A stretch of 64,000 nucleotides of DNA. Source: Deferribacteraceae bacterium V6Fe1. GTDB taxonomy: Bacteria; Chrysiogenota; Deferribacteres; Deferribacterales; Deferrivibrionaceae. Position numbers and translations under genes: made by a program. Numbering within the stretch: position 1 is the stretch's first letter; every line of letters begins with the position of its first letter. The notes beneath the pieces were generated by a model. It saw nothing but the letters and a program-made list of their open reading frames with translations, did no database searches and was not told the origin of the DNA. The stretch covers positions 570,001 through 634,000 of the forward strand of contig CP063375.1 of NCBI GenBank assembly GCA_022813675.1. Direction: 5' to 3'. Shown in pieces: positions 28,470-39,077 of the stretch.

Positions 28470-29516
28470 TCAAAGCACTAATTTTTCCGCTGCACTTTTA
28501 ATGATTCTCTCCGTTGTATCCCAATCGATACACTTATCGGTAATAGATACTCCATATTTAAGCTCACTCTTATTAGAACAGATCGGCTGATTACCTTCAT
28601 TAATATTACTTTCAATCATAACGGCTTTTATGTAAGCACAACCATCATTTATTTGTGTCACAACACTTTCAAGCACTTTAGGCTGGTTCCTATGGTCTTT
28701 AGATGAATTGGCATGACTACAGTCAACCATAATAGAGTCTGGCAAATTATTCTTTTGAAGTATATTGATTGCCTTTTCTATATCTTCAGGAAAGTAATTA
28801 GGTTTTTTATCACCGCCCCTAAGGACAAGATGGACATTAGGGTTACCAAGGGTTTTAACGATAGAGCTTCTCCCTTCTGCATTTATACCCAAGAAACTGT
28901 GCGGTCTTAACGCAGCCTGCATAGCGTCGCATGCAATTTTTATATTCCCATCTGTACCGTTTTTAAAACCTACCGGGAAAGAAAGACCGCTTGCCATCTC
29001 CCTGTGAGTTTGGGATTCAGTGGTTCTTGCTCCGATAGCTCCCCATGAAATCATATCGGACAAATACTGTGGCGTAATGGGGTCAAGCATCTCACATGCA
29101 ACGGGCAAATTTAAGTTTGTAATTTCGGATAAGAGTCTCCTTGCAATTCCAAGCCCTTTGGATATCTGATGACTCCCATCCATATCCGGGTCATTTATTA
29201 ACCCTTTCCATCCAATAGTTGTTCTCGGCTTTTCAAAATAAACCCTCATTACAAGATATATTTTATCTTTTACCTCTTCAGAAAGTTTTTTCAACCTCTC
29301 AGCATAATCCATAGCAGCTTTTGGATCATGAATAGAGCAAGGTCCTACTACTGCCATAATTCGCTTGTCTGCTCTGTTTAAGATATTTTTGATTGTATTT
29401 CTGCTGTATGTCACAAACTCGGCATCCTTTTCGCTCAGAGGGAATATCTGCCTCAAATAAAAGGGGGCAACTATAGGGATTAATTCTTTTACATTTAGGT
29501 TATTAGTCTTTAACAT
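28470..29516 (-). CDS. aroG: 3-deoxy-7-phosphoheptulonate synthase, AroG/F/H type
   Basis: ATG 29516 with GAGG six bases upstream gives 348 residues. Motifs VVGPCSIHDPKAAMDYAERL, RVYFEKPRTTIGWKGLINDP and DCSHANSSKDHRNQ belong to the type I-alpha DAHP synthases, which join phosphoenolpyruvate and erythrose-4-phosphate to start aromatic amino acid synthesis. No fused chorismate mutase. The N-terminal extension typical of Tyr- or Phe-regulated forms is present, but which amino acid inhibits it is not readable. It stands alone. Confidence 0.93.
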   Translation of the reverse strand: MLKTNNLNVKELIPIVAPFYLRQIFPLSEKDAEFVTYSRNTIKNILNRADKRIMAVVGPCSIHDPKAAMDYAERLKKLSEEVKDKIYLVMRVYFEKPRTTIGWKGLINDPDMDGSHQISKGLGIARRLLSEITNLNLPVACEMLDPITPQYLSDMISWGAIGARTTESQTHREMASGLSFPVGFKNGTDGNIKIACDAMQAALRPHSFLGINAEGRSSIVKTLGNPNVHLVLRGGDKKPNYFPEDIEKAINILQKNNLPDSIMVDCSHANSSKDHRNQPKVLESVVTQINDGCAYIKAVMIESNINEGNQPICSNKSELKYGVSITDKCIDWDTTERIIKSAAEKLVL

Positions 29517-29618
29517 TTTAAGCCTCACTAAATTTTTGTAATTTTAACCAAACTATTACCTTTTATTTTTTAAGTCAAGCAATAATTGGTTTTTACATGA
29601 TTATAGCTTGACACACCA

Positions 29619-30098
29619 TCAATTAAGCTTTTGTGCAAACTTTTCTTCTGACGCTATCAATTTTTTCTTAAGCTCTATCCCTGATGAATACCCGCCTATA
29701 GAATTTACAGCTTTTACTCGGTGACAAGGTATTAGAATCGGCCATCTGTTTCTTGCCATAGCACTGCCAACTGCACGATATGCACCTGTATGCCCGGAAT
29801 TTATGGCTAATTCTTTATAAGTAGTCATCATACCAAGAGGTATCTCAAGAAGTGCTTTGTAAACATCAATATAGAATTTGCTTATCCCGTTTGTATCAAG
29901 CAAATCAAAATCAACTTCATACTTTTTTGCGCTGAAATAATTATCAAGAATTTTTATAAAATATTCATGGTTTTTATGATAGGTATGCGGCTTATTAACA
30001 TCTGCCTTTTCAACAAATTCTATACTTTTAAGAAGATGCTGCTTGCTAAAATTTAATTTTAAGAACGCTATATCATAAAAATTATAAAAAATATTCAT
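29619..30098 (-). CDS. ogt: Methylated-DNA-protein-cysteine methyltransferase
   Basis: A 159-residue protein with the active site WPILIPCHRVKAVNSIGGY, where the Cys takes the alkyl group from O6-methylguanine. The helix-turn-helix region TTYKELAINSGHTGAYRAVG precedes it. Only the Ogt-type domain is present, not the Ada regulator. The start overlaps the stop of the rRNA methyltransferase gene by four bases. Confidence 0.92.
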   Translation of the reverse strand: MNIFYNFYDIAFLKLNFSKQHLLKSIEFVEKADVNKPHTYHKNHEYFIKILDNYFSAKKYEVDFDLLDTNGISKFYIDVYKALLEIPLGMMTTYKELAINSGHTGAYRAVGSAMARNRWPILIPCHRVKAVNSIGGYSSGIELKKKLIASEEKFAQKLN

Positions 30099-31201
30099 TT
30101 CAAAACTAATTTTGCTACGGACTCTATATGATAAGTGTTTGGAAACATATCAAACATGTAAAATTTGTCAATTTTATAATATTCTAAAATATTTTTGATA
30201 TCCCTTTTCATTGTTGTCGGGTTGCAAGAAACATACACAATCTCTTTGGGCAATTTGTCTTTTATAAGCCTTATAACCGATTTGGACAGCCCCTGCCTTG
30301 AAGGGTCAACAAAAAGCGAATCAAACTGAAAATTAGGAGAAAAAGGTCTTGTTAAATCGTAAGCAATAAACTTACTGTTATCAATATTACTCTTCTTCGC
30401 AAGTTTAATGACCTCTCTGTCAAAATCTACAGCAAGTATGGATTTCGCCTTTTTTGAAAGAGCTATCGTAAAAAAACCGTTACCGCAATAAAGTTCAAGA
30501 ATGTTTCTGTTCTCTGGTATTAAGCCTGCCGCTATCTCCTGCAGCTGAGGGATTAAATACCTGTTGGTTTGGAAAAAAACCTTTGGGGAAACAAACAGGT
30601 CACCGAATTTTGTCGTATAGTTTGTATATCCTATATTGTCAATATCACAAATAACTTGCCCTTCATTATTTTCAATAAAATTCAATTCCGTAAGCCCAAC
30701 ACTGCCTTTTGCGATATCTTTTACTTTTTCAATTATACTTTCTGATATTACAGGGCAATCAGATATATTTATAAGCTCTCTCGTATTGAATTTGTAAAAA
30801 CCAAATCTGCCATCTTTTAATTTAATGCTACATTTGATACGATATCTTAACGGATTGGCAAAGAAAACGTTATCTATATTAAAATTATCTATATCTCTAA
30901 AATTATGCTTTAATATATTTTCCTTTATTTTGAGCTGCTCGTTATATTTAATATTTCCAAAAAGGCAGCCTCCGCATTCATTCAAAAAAGGGCAGTAAGG
31001 CTCAGCATTTCTCAAATCTGAAGGGGTAACAAGCCTCTTAATGATGCCGTATGAAAAACTCTTTTTATCCTCGGTAATCTCAATATCAACGACATCCCCT
31101 TGTACGGTAAAAGGGATAAATACCTTTTTACCTGAGTCAAGGGTACCAACTCCATATCCACCGTAAGCATTGTCATGAATGGTAATATTTTTATACTGCA
31201 T
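30095..31201 (-). CDS. RlmD/TrmA-family RNA (uracil-5-)-methyltransferase
   Basis: A 368-residue protein. An N-terminal TRAM-like region (GYGVGTLDSGKKVFIPFTVQGD) is followed by an iron-sulfur cysteine set, CPFLNECGGC, then the SAM fold ILELYCGNGFFTIALSKKA and the catalytic end VDPSRQGLSKSVI and YVSCNPTTMKRDI, whose Cys attacks uracil C6. It makes 5-methyluridine in 23S rRNA or tRNA; which target cannot be decided. Overlaps thiH by 11 bases. Confidence 0.86.
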   Translation of the reverse strand: MQYKNITIHDNAYGGYGVGTLDSGKKVFIPFTVQGDVVDIEITEDKKSFSYGIIKRLVTPSDLRNAEPYCPFLNECGGCLFGNIKYNEQLKIKENILKHNFRDIDNFNIDNVFFANPLRYRIKCSIKLKDGRFGFYKFNTRELINISDCPVISESIIEKVKDIAKGSVGLTELNFIENNEGQVICDIDNIGYTNYTTKFGDLFVSPKVFFQTNRYLIPQLQEIAAGLIPENRNILELYCGNGFFTIALSKKAKSILAVDFDREVIKLAKKSNIDNSKFIAYDLTRPFSPNFQFDSLFVDPSRQGLSKSVIRLIKDKLPKEIVYVSCNPTTMKRDIKNILEYYKIDKFYMFDMFPNTYHIESVAKLVLK

Positions 31202-32309
31202 TGATAAATGATGAATCCCAGTCTTTTAAGACCGGATCAAATCCTTTCTTTCTGACAGATTCTATAAATTCCTGTGCACTGCGTCTATCTTCCACTTCAA
31301 ACTGCTTCCCTTCTTCTTCACCAGCAGCATAGCCGCCAGGATTTGTCTTGGAACCGGCACTCATCTGAGTAACCCCGAGATAAATTAGTTTATCTCTTAA
31401 TTCCGCAGGCTCTCTTGTAGATATAACAAGCCCCACATCGTGCAAAAAAAGTCTTAAAGCAAGCATAGATTGAACAAGATTTTTATCATTGATTAAATAT
31501 TTGGGTTTAAAATGTCCCTCAGCGTCCCTTATCCTTGGAAATGACACAGTCACATGGGTCTTCCAAAATTTTCTCATAAGATATCTTGCATGAAGCCCGA
31601 CAAAAAACTCTTCGACTCTAAAATCGTCAAGCCCCATCAAAGCACCTATACCTATTGTCCTAAGCCCCGCAGCCGCAGCTCTTTCAGGTGCTTCAAGTCT
31701 ATACCTATAATCGGTTTTCTTACCGCCAAGGTGCACCTCTTTGTATGTATCGGTATTGTAGGTCTCCTGATAAAGAGCCAAGCTGTCAACACCTGAATTA
31801 TACAAAACACGATACTCATTTTCATCCAACGGCTGAACTTCAATAATAATTGAAGAAAAATCTCTCCTAACAAGCTTTACAACTTCATTTAAGTAATCAA
31901 CGGATACCTTCTTAGGATGCTCACCTGAGCAAATTAATATATGCTTTATCCCTGTTTTCTTTATAACCTCTAGCTCCCTCTTAACTTCATCAAGAGTAAG
32001 CGTCTTTCTATTAAATTTGTTATGTACATTAAACCCGCAATAAACACAGGAATTTACACACTCATTGGAAACATACATAGGGATATAAATTTTGATCGTC
32101 TTGCCAAATCTTTGCAAAGTAATTCTATGGGCCTCTTTTGCCATTGGCTCAAGAAAACTTTCCGCAGCAGGGGATAAAAGTGTCGCAAAGTCTTCCAAAG
32201 ATAGCGTATTTTTGTTTATAACATTTAAAACGTCAGATTCATTTCTCGAATATATAAATTCTTTAACCTCAGACCAGTTAAATTTTCCTATCTCATCGTA
32301 AAAGCTCAT
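31191..32309 (-). CDS. thiH: 2-iminoacetate synthase ThiH
   Basis: A 372-residue radical SAM protein with CVNSCVYCGF (CxxxCxxC) near residue 86 and the ThiH region MSAGSKTNPGGYAAGEEEGKQ near the C-terminus. It cleaves tyrosine to give dehydroglycine for the thiamine thiazole. It lies one base downstream of thiG; ThiS and ThiF are not in the window. No thiamine riboswitch was found near the pair. Confidence 0.92.
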   Translation of the reverse strand: MSFYDEIGKFNWSEVKEFIYSRNESDVLNVINKNTLSLEDFATLLSPAAESFLEPMAKEAHRITLQRFGKTIKIYIPMYVSNECVNSCVYCGFNVHNKFNRKTLTLDEVKRELEVIKKTGIKHILICSGEHPKKVSVDYLNEVVKLVRRDFSSIIIEVQPLDENEYRVLYNSGVDSLALYQETYNTDTYKEVHLGGKKTDYRYRLEAPERAAAAGLRTIGIGALMGLDDFRVEEFFVGLHARYLMRKFWKTHVTVSFPRIRDAEGHFKPKYLINDKNLVQSMLALRLFLHDVGLVISTREPAELRDKLIYLGVTQMSAGSKTNPGGYAAGEEEGKQFEVEDRRSAQEFIESVRKKGFDPVLKDWDSSFINAV

Positions 32310-32310
32310 A

Positions 32311-33087
32311 TCAGTCCCTTAAAAATCCCGTTAAAGGGCTTGAAGCATCGGCATACTGCTTTTCCGTAGGCATACCGGCATCACGAGCGACACAAGCTGC
32401 CTCAACGGCAAGTTTGAATGAAGCCGCCATTTTTACCGGGTCTCCTGCTGTAGCAATCGCAGTATTCACAAGCACAGCGTCGGCACCAAGCTCTATCGCA
32501 TAAGCAGCGTGACTAGGGGCGCCAATACCTGCATCTACCACTACCGGAATATTTGACTGCTCAATTATAATTTTAAGATTCTCTACGGTTTTAAGCCCTT
32601 TATTTGTCCCGATGGGTGCCCCCAAAGGCATTACGGTAACAGTCCCTATCTCTTCAAGCCTTTTACACAAAATAGGGTCGGCATTAATGTAAGGTAAAAC
32701 CTTAAAGCCTTCTTTTACAAGTATTTCAGCAGCTTTAAAGGTTTCTATGGGGTCAGGAAGCAGATAATACGGATCAGGAGTAACTTCAAGCTTTACCCAA
32801 GGTTCACACCCTGCAGCCCTTGCAAGTCTTGCAAGCCTCACCGCTTCTACTGCATCTCTTGCTCCCGAAGTATTTGGCAAAAGTAAAAACTTATTCGTAT
32901 CTATATGTTTTAACAAGTCATCTTCCGGATTTTCTATATCAACACGCCTCAAAGCAACCGTAACTATCTCAGCACCACTTGCCTCAATAGCCTGTTTCAT
33001 AATTTCATTAGACTGAAATTTCCCCGTACCAATCATGAGTCTGCTTTTAAACTTTCTGTTGTCTATAATTAATTCATTTTTAAACAT
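32311..33087 (-). CDS. thiG: Thiazole synthase ThiG
   Basis: A 258-residue TIM barrel with [23 protein letters not shown] at the N-terminus and [10 protein letters not shown] containing the Lys-bearing strand neighbours. [42 protein letters not shown] and [15 protein letters not shown] are the phosphate-binding elements. It assembles the thiazole phosphate from deoxyxylulose phosphate, dehydroglycine and ThiS thiocarboxylate. Eleven bases after rseP. Confidence 0.95.
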   Translation of the reverse strand: MFKNELIIDNRKFKSRLMIGTGKFQSNEIMKQAIEASGAEIVTVALRRVDIENPEDDLLKHIDTNKFLLLPNTSGARDAVEAVRLARLARAAGCEPWVKLEVTPDPYYLLPDPIETFKAAEILVKEGFKVLPYINADPILCKRLEEIGTVTVMPLGAPIGTNKGLKTVENLKIIIEQSNIPVVVDAGIGAPSHAAYAIELGADAVLVNTAIATAGDPVKMAASFKLAVEAACVARDAGMPTEKQYADASSPLTGFLRD

Positions 33088-33098
33088 GTCTTTTACCT

Positions 33099-34157
33099 CT
33101 AATTGTGCATCATTCTAACAATATCGTTATAAAACGCAAATGCCATTAATGCAAGCAGTAAAGCAAGCCCAACCATATTTGCGTATTCCCTTACTTTAAT
33201 ACTTACAGGCCTTCTTATTACCGCCTCAACCATATAAAAGAACAGATGTCCACCATCCAATACCGGCACCGGCAAAAGATTCAAAATCGCAAGATTTATG
33301 CTTATGACCGCCATAAAAGCTATAAGGCTGTTTATCCCTATTTGTGCAGTCTCTTTTGCCATTTGAAAGATCATTATTGGTCCGCCGATATTATCTGCTG
33401 GGACTACCTTTTGAAAAATCTTAGCTATACCTACAATCGTAAGTTTGGTCACTTCATAGGTTTTCTCAAAGCCTTTGCTTATAGCCTCCAAAGGATTATA
33501 TTTCACAATTACAAACTCATCCTTAGGCGTCACACCTATCAGTCCTACACTTACCTCTTCTCCAAAAATATTTTTTGATTTTGAAAGCTTTGGCATAATC
33601 TTAAGCGTAAACTGTTCACCACCCCTTAATACCTTAATTTCAAGGGTCTTACCGGGATTTTTCTTAATTATGCCACTCATCTCATCCCAATATTTTATAT
33701 CTATACCGTCAATGCTAACAATTTTATCCCCACTTTTTATACCCGCCTCAAAGGCCGGCATCCCCTCCTGAACCTTATCTATTACAGGTAAAAGCATCGG
33801 CATTCCAAACATATTGATAATAGCAAAAAGGAATACAGCCAAAATAAGATTAAACAGCGGCCCGGCAAATACTATTAATGACCTTTGATAAAGGGGCTTG
33901 TGTGAAAATGCTTTTTTCTTCATCTCTTCGGGGATATCGGTACTCGGGTCTTCTCCGTACATCTTTACATATCCACCGAGAGGAACAGCTGAAATTAAGT
34001 ATTCCGTCTCTCCGTACTTTTTGGATACAATACTTGGACCAAACCCAATTGAAAATTTCTCAACGTAAACTTTAAAATATTTGGCAAAGAGAAAATGCCC
34101 CAATTCATGAACAAAAACCAATATACCAAAAACAACTACCGCTGCAATTATTCCCAT
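33099..34157 (-). CDS. rseP: RIP metalloprotease RseP
   Basis: A 352-residue inner-membrane protease: HELGH in the first helix (about 17-21), a single periplasmic PDZ domain (about 120-190, [17 protein letters not shown]), and the third zinc ligand region [16 protein letters not shown]. Site-2 proteases cut anti-sigma factors after a first cleavage by DegS-like enzymes. It is next to dxr, as in many bacteria. Confidence 0.93.
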   Translation of the reverse strand: MGIIAAVVVFGILVFVHELGHFLFAKYFKVYVEKFSIGFGPSIVSKKYGETEYLISAVPLGGYVKMYGEDPSTDIPEEMKKKAFSHKPLYQRSLIVFAGPLFNLILAVFLFAIINMFGMPMLLPVIDKVQEGMPAFEAGIKSGDKIVSIDGIDIKYWDEMSGIIKKNPGKTLEIKVLRGGEQFTLKIMPKLSKSKNIFGEEVSVGLIGVTPKDEFVIVKYNPLEAISKGFEKTYEVTKLTIVGIAKIFQKVVPADNIGGPIMIFQMAKETAQIGINSLIAFMAVISINLAILNLLPVPVLDGGHLFFYMVEAVIRRPVSIKVREYANMVGLALLLALMAFAFYNDIVRMMHN

Positions 34158-34161
34158 CTAT

Positions 34162-35316
34162 CTAAACTCCATACTCGGTTTTACATATCTTCAAAGATGT
34201 CTCCCTTGCCAATATATCCATTTCAAATATTTCTTCAATATCTGAGACTTCTTTTTCGGCAAAGCTGTAAACCGTTTTTTCTACGATATCAGCAATATCT
34301 GTAAATTTGATTTTTCTTTTTAAGAAAAGTTCTACCGCTATCTCATTTGCCGCATTCATAGCAATCATCAAAACATTTGACCCGCTCTTTAAAACGTCTA
34401 CAGCAATTTTAAGACATTTATACTTGTTAAAATCAGGCTCATAAAAGGTTAAATTTGATGTTTTAGCCAAATTTATTGTTTTTACTCCTGACTCAATTCT
34501 TTCGGGAAATCCCAATGCGAACGATATAGGCGTCCGCATATCAGGGTAGCCAAGCTGAGCCATCGTGCTGCCGTCAATATATGAAACCACCGAATGAATT
34601 ACGCTTTGGGGGTGAATAACAACATTTAATATTTCAGCAGGGACATCAAACAGGTATTTTGCTTCGATCAGCTCCAGCCCTTTATTCATCATTGTTGCAG
34701 AATCAACGGTTATTTTTGCTCCCATACTCCAGTTTGGATGTTTTAATGTTTCCTCTACACTAACAAATGAAAGGGAGTCATCTGGTCTCTTTATAAAAGG
34801 GCCACCACTTGCCGTAAGGGTTATCGATGCCACCTTATTTTTATCATTCCCCATTAAACATTGATAGATAGCCGAATGTTCGCTGTCCACAGGGATAATC
34901 TTACTCCCCGTCCCCTTAGCAAGAGTAGTAAGAATCTTTCCGCCCGAAACAATGGACTCTTTATTCGCAAGAGCGACATCTATTCCGGCTTTAATAGCTT
35001 CGTAGGTCGGTCTAATCCCAGAAAAACCAACCGCTGCAGAAAGCAAAAGATCAATTTCTTGAGAGGAAATTACAGAGAGCAGTTCACTTAATGTATGCAA
35101 TACTTTTGTATTATCAATCTCCTTTATCTCTTTATCCCCATCAAGGATTATGGCAAACTTAGGCTTTAATAAGGCTATCTGCTTTTGCATCTCCTGGATA
35201 TTGGAGTTACAAGACAAAAAAACTACTTCAAAAGCATCTTTGTTTCTTAATATAACATCAACTGCTTGCCTACCAATGGAACCAGTAGAGCCAACTATAC
35301 CAATTTTTTTTATCAT
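34162..35316 (-). CDS. dxr: 1-deoxy-D-xylulose-5-phosphate reductoisomerase
   Basis: A 384-residue enzyme. The NADPH loop is VGSTGSIGRQAVDVI; ALANKESIVSGG, PVDSEHSAIYQCL and LTASGGPF form the metal and substrate site, and STMMNKGLELIEAKYLFDV follows. It commits carbon to the non-mevalonate isoprenoid pathway. Overlaps cdsA by four bases, in the order pyrH-frr-uppS-cdsA-dxr-rseP that many bacteria share. Confidence 0.96.
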   Translation of the reverse strand: MIKKIGIVGSTGSIGRQAVDVILRNKDAFEVVFLSCNSNIQEMQKQIALLKPKFAIILDGDKEIKEIDNTKVLHTLSELLSVISSQEIDLLLSAAVGFSGIRPTYEAIKAGIDVALANKESIVSGGKILTTLAKGTGSKIIPVDSEHSAIYQCLMGNDKNKVASITLTASGGPFIKRPDDSLSFVSVEETLKHPNWSMGAKITVDSATMMNKGLELIEAKYLFDVPAEILNVVIHPQSVIHSVVSYIDGSTMAQLGYPDMRTPISFALGFPERIESGVKTINLAKTSNLTFYEPDFNKYKCLKIAVDVLKSGSNVLMIAMNAANEIAVELFLKRKIKFTDIADIVEKTVYSFAEKEVSDIEEIFEMDILARETSLKICKTEYGV

Positions 35317-36110
35317 AATATGAACATCTCAACATAAAAATACAAAACCGGGGCACCAAACAGAAGTGAATCTATCCTGTCAAGCATCCCTCCGTGTCCA
35401 GGGAATAAATTGCCGCTATCCTTTACACTTGCCTTCCTCTTAAACATTGACTCAACAAGATCACCCACTACACCTGCAGCCGCCACCAAAAATGACGATA
35501 TCAATGTGTGCACAATACTTAATTTCAGAAATACAAGCGAATAGATAAGACCTACCAGCACTGCCCCCACAAGGCCTGCGATAAGCCCTTCTATACTTTT
35601 CTTTGGGCTTATAATCTCATAAAGCCTATGCTTACCAAACTTTATCCCAAAAAAATATGCAAACGTGTCGCTTGCCCAAATAATTACAAGCAGGTAAAAG
35701 ATATAGTGGTAGTTTATATTTTTTAGTAATTGAACAAAAGAAAAATAGAAAGGGACGTAAAAAACATTTAAAAATGTAAACCCAACCGTCCGGTAAGTAT
35801 CATCAAGCGGCTTGCTCCCGAAAAGTTTTATAACAAGGGATAAAAAGGAAATTACAAAAACAGAAAACAAAAAAACGTCCACCCTCTCTATATAAAAGCT
35901 GAAAGGGATTAAAATCGACCCTAAAATTGTAGGAAGTTTGAGATTTTTGTAACCAGCTTTGTCAATAAGCTTTGAAAACTCATATGCAGCAACTAGTATC
36001 AAAGCAAGTAATCCGATAAAAAATACCAAATCTGTAGAATATATAATAAAAAATATAAGTGATGGTATTAATACTATTGCCGTAATAATTCGCTGCGATT
36101 GATTTGTCAT
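35313..36110 (-). CDS. cdsA: Phosphatidate cytidylyltransferase
   Basis: A 265-residue inner-membrane protein with about eight helices. The family signature appears near the C-terminus: SMFKRKASVKDSGNLFPGHG then GMLDRIDS. It makes CDP-diacylglycerol for phospholipids. Start and stop overlap neighbours uppS and dxr. Confidence 0.94.
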   Translation of the reverse strand: MTNQSQRIITAIVLIPSLIFFIIYSTDLVFFIGLLALILVAAYEFSKLIDKAGYKNLKLPTILGSILIPFSFYIERVDVFLFSVFVISFLSLVIKLFGSKPLDDTYRTVGFTFLNVFYVPFYFSFVQLLKNINYHYIFYLLVIIWASDTFAYFFGIKFGKHRLYEIISPKKSIEGLIAGLVGAVLVGLIYSLVFLKLSIVHTLISSFLVAAAGVVGDLVESMFKRKASVKDSGNLFPGHGGMLDRIDSLLFGAPVLYFYVEMFIL

Positions 36111-36832
36111 TAGCTGCCCTTTACCTGTTCATCGGTTTTTCCAAATCTTCTTTGTCTCGTCTGATACTCATCTATTGCCAAGTCAAGCTCATCCTCATAA
36201 AACCCCGGCCAAAGGGTCTGTGTAAAATAAAGCTCGCTGTAAGCTATTCTATAAAGCATAAAATTACTGATCCTTTGCTCTCCGCTTGTGCGAATAAGCA
36301 GGTCGATATCAGGGATATCGGGATTGTAAAGATACTTGTCAAACTTCTCCTCAAATTCTTCCAAAGTCAGCTTACCACTTGCCACATCCATAGCAGCGTT
36401 TTTCGCAGCGTCTATAATCTCAGTCCTTCCTCCGTAGCTTAAACATAAATTTAAGATTAACTTGTTGTTATTTTTAGAGGATTCAATGGCATCAAGAAGT
36501 TTTTGTTTTGTCTCTCCGGGTAGCATATCTATTCGGCCGGACACCCTAAGACTTACCCCTTTTTCAATAAGCTCATTAATCTCTTTTTGAAGATATTCGT
36601 TCAATAATTTCATCAATGCGGACACTTCATCTTTTGGTCTATTCCAATTTTCAGTGGAAAATGCAAAAAGGCTTAAATATTTTATACCCCTTTCGGCTGC
36701 ATAAGAAACTATTCTTTTTACCGCTTTTACACCTTCCTTGTGTCCAAAAACTCTAGGCAGGCCGCGCCTTTTGGCCCACCTGCCATTTCCATCCATAATG
36801 ATGCCGATATGCTTCGGCAACTTTTTCCTCAT
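36110..36832 (-). CDS. uppS: Undecaprenyl diphosphate synthase
   Basis: A 240-residue cis-prenyltransferase. HIGIIMDGNGRWAKRRGLPR holds the catalytic Asp and FAFSTENWNRP, GRIDMLP and SGEQRISNFMLY further substrate residues. It makes the lipid carrier for peptidoglycan and O-antigen. Its start overlaps the frr stop. Confidence 0.96.
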   Translation of the reverse strand: MRKKLPKHIGIIMDGNGRWAKRRGLPRVFGHKEGVKAVKRIVSYAAERGIKYLSLFAFSTENWNRPKDEVSALMKLLNEYLQKEINELIEKGVSLRVSGRIDMLPGETKQKLLDAIESSKNNNKLILNLCLSYGGRTEIIDAAKNAAMDVASGKLTLEEFEEKFDKYLYNPDIPDIDLLIRTSGEQRISNFMLYRIAYSELYFTQTLWPGFYEDELDLAIDEYQTRQRRFGKTDEQVKGS

Positions 36833-37389
36833 TATATTTCCATTACATCCTTTTCTTTCAATGCGGTTACTTCATCTACCTTTTTTATAAACTCATCGGT
36901 AAGCTCTTGAACTTTTACTGTCCCTTTTTTGGCATCATCTTCCGAAATCTCTTTATCTTTTTCCAACTGCTTTATAGTTTCGTTTGCATCCCTTCTGATA
37001 TTTCTTATGACGACTTTTGCATCTTCTGCCATCTTTTTAATCAGCTTTACAATCTCTTTTCTTCTTTCTTCTGTCAGTTGAGGGATGGGCACTCTAATCA
37101 TTACCCCGTCATTTGAAGGGTTAAATCCAAGATTACTGGACATAATAGCCTTTTCAATCGCAGGGATAAGGGATGGCTCCCATGGTTGAATGGTTATAAG
37201 TCTTGGCTCAGGAGCGCTAAGTGTCCCCACCTGATTTATTGGGGTAGGCGTACCATAATAGTCTACTTTTATACCTTCAAACATTGCAACAGATGCCCTG
37301 CCGGTCCTAATCCCTTTCAGTTCGCTTTTGTAATGTTCCAAAGATTTTGACATTTTTTCTTTTGTTTCTTCAATAACAGTATTAAGCAT
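36832..37389 (-). CDS. frr: Ribosome recycling factor
   Basis: A 185-residue protein of standard length: [39 protein letters not shown] and [20 protein letters not shown] are the known blocks. With EF-G it splits post-termination ribosomes. Overlaps pyrH by eight bases. Confidence 0.97.
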   Translation of the reverse strand: MLNTVIEETKEKMSKSLEHYKSELKGIRTGRASVAMFEGIKVDYYGTPTPINQVGTLSAPEPRLITIQPWEPSLIPAIEKAIMSSNLGFNPSNDGVMIRVPIPQLTEERRKEIVKLIKKMAEDAKVVIRNIRRDANETIKQLEKDKEISEDDAKKGTVKVQELTDEFIKKVDEVTALKEKDVMEI

Positions 37390-38104
37390 GCTCTTCCTCC
37401 ACTAATGTTCCAATTTGTTTACCTAAAACTATATTTAAAATATTATCCTTTCCATACAAGTCAAAAACAATTATTGGAATTTTATTGTCCATACACATAC
37501 TGATTGCGGTAGAGTCCATAACTTTTAACCCTTTATTTAAAACATCCAAATATGTAATCTCATCAAATTTTTTGGCATCTTTCTCTTTTATCGGGTCTGC
37601 ATCATAAATACCGTCAACCTTAGTAGCTTTTAAAACAACTTCGGCATTAATCTCGGATGCTCTGAGCGTTGCTGCCGTATCGGTCGTAAAATAAGGATTG
37701 CCTGTCCCTGCGCCAAAGATAACCACCCTATTCTTTTCAAAGTGTCTCATTGCTCTTCTTCTGATAAAGGGCTCTGCTATCTCCCTCATTTCTATCGCAG
37801 TTTGTACACGTGTGGGAACGCCAATATTTTCAAGAGCATTTTGCAGAGCAAGTGAGTTTATCACTGTAGCCAACATCCCCATATAGTCGGCACTTACCCT
37901 GTCCATCCCTTTGGCAGACTCGGAAACACCTCTGAAGATATTGCCACCGCCAACCACTACACCGATATTCACACCCAATTCGTGTACCTTTTTTATCTCT
38001 TCGGCAATATACTTCACTGTTTCACCGTCAATACCAAACTGCTGCTTCCCCATTAACGCTTCGCCACTTAGTTTTAGCAATATTCTCTTATACTTAGTAT
38101 CCAC
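37382..38104 (-). CDS. pyrH: Uridylate kinase
   Basis: A 240-residue hexameric UMP kinase. [47 protein letters not shown] and [13 protein letters not shown] are typical. It converts UMP to UDP. The usual upstream rpsB-tsf genes are replaced here by a small membrane-protein gene and lepB. Confidence 0.96.
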   Translation of the reverse strand: MDTKYKRILLKLSGEALMGKQQFGIDGETVKYIAEEIKKVHELGVNIGVVVGGGNIFRGVSESAKGMDRVSADYMGMLATVINSLALQNALENIGVPTRVQTAIEMREIAEPFIRRRAMRHFEKNRVVIFGAGTGNPYFTTDTAATLRASEINAEVVLKATKVDGIYDADPIKEKDAKKFDEITYLDVLNKGLKVMDSTAISMCMDNKIPIIVFDLYGKDNILNIVLGKQIGTLVEEEHA

Positions 38105-38126
38105 TATTCTCTCCTTTCAGAGGTCT

Positions 38127-38447
38127 TTATTTTTCTATTTTAAATTTGTATTCTACCTGTTTATTAATGACAGGAAAATTGACAATCTCCGTGTATTCTA
38201 CCACAGTAGTAATTTTATCAGCATAATCTTCAATAAACTTAATATCTTCTTTTTTTAAAGGAATTTTTAAATCTTCCGCCTCTGTGAGTAGTGAGCTGAT
38301 AACTTTCGATCTTGGGAGCTTTTCCTCATTTAACATTATTCTTTCAGCGGCACTTTTATAAATAGTATACTTAGCCCATGGCAAACCCAATAGTATGAGG
38401 CAATATATCACTATAAGTGTTATAACAAACTTTATATATGTCCCCAT
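38127..38447 (-). CDS. Small membrane-anchored protein, unknown function
   Basis: A 106-residue protein with a good GGAGG ribosome site. Residues 5-25 form one hydrophobic helix; the remaining 80 residues are charged and soluble (KLPRSKVISSLLTEAEDLKIPLKK), presumably on the outer side of the membrane. It resembles the layout of DUF4845-like proteins that follow lepB in other genomes, but I cannot assign it firmly. It lies between lepB and pyrH. Confidence 0.7.
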   Translation of the reverse strand: MGTYIKFVITLIVIYCLILLGLPWAKYTIYKSAAERIMLNEEKLPRSKVISSLLTEAEDLKIPLKKEDIKFIEDYADKITTVVEYTEIVNFPVINKQVEYKFKIEK

Positions 38448-38491
38448 ATTATTCCTCCGATAGCTATTATACCATTAAAAAAAACAATATT

Positions 38492-39076
38492 TCAATGAAT
38501 AAACTTTAATACCCTGTTTAGCCTGAGCTCAAATTTCGGACTAAATTGCCATGACCAGTAAATTAAAAGAGCTTTCCCTTTAATCATATCTTTTGAAACA
38601 AATCCCCAATACCTGCTGTCAAAACTCGAATCTCTATTGTCACCCATCACAAAGTATTTCCCCTTAGGCACTGTGAATTCATCAAAATTATCTCGCGGAT
38701 TCTCCCCTTTAAATACAAAATCGCTCTCATACCTAACATAACTTTCGTTTAATTGTTTTGAATTTATATAAATCTTCTTATTTTCCATCTTAATTTTATC
38801 GCCGGGGAGGCCAATCACCCTTTTGATAAAATCTTTTTCAGGCTCAATGGGATATTCAAAAACGATAACATCCCCCCTTTTCGGCTCTGTAAAAAGATAT
38901 GCAGCCTTATTTACAAGGATATGATCGCCTATAAGGAGAGTGTTTAACATAGATCCTGAAGGTATCTTATATGCCTGCAAAAAAAATGCCCTGATTATCA
39001 TAGCAATGACAAATGCGACGATAATTGAATCTACTGTATCTTTAAACTTACTCTTTTTAATCTGATGATCATCCAT
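38492..39076 (-). CDS. lepB: Signal peptidase I
   Basis: A 194-residue protease with one N-terminal helix (about 13-33). The catalytic Ser is in IPSGSMLNTLLIGD and the Lys in DFIKRVIGLPGDK; the C-terminal box GDNRDSSFDSRYWG is also present. It removes signal peptides of exported proteins. Downstream of lepA by one base. Confidence 0.95.
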   Translation of the reverse strand: MDDHQIKKSKFKDTVDSIIVAFVIAMIIRAFFLQAYKIPSGSMLNTLLIGDHILVNKAAYLFTEPKRGDVIVFEYPIEPEKDFIKRVIGLPGDKIKMENKKIYINSKQLNESYVRYESDFVFKGENPRDNFDEFTVPKGKYFVMGDNRDSSFDSRYWGFVSKDMIKGKALLIYWSWQFSPKFELRLNRVLKFIH

Positions 39077-39077
39077 T

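Noticed and set aside
32311-33098. Thiamine riboswitch upstream of thiG
   Set aside because: thiG follows rseP by 11 bases, leaving no room, and no CTGAGA element is present nearby; the same is true upstream of thiD.
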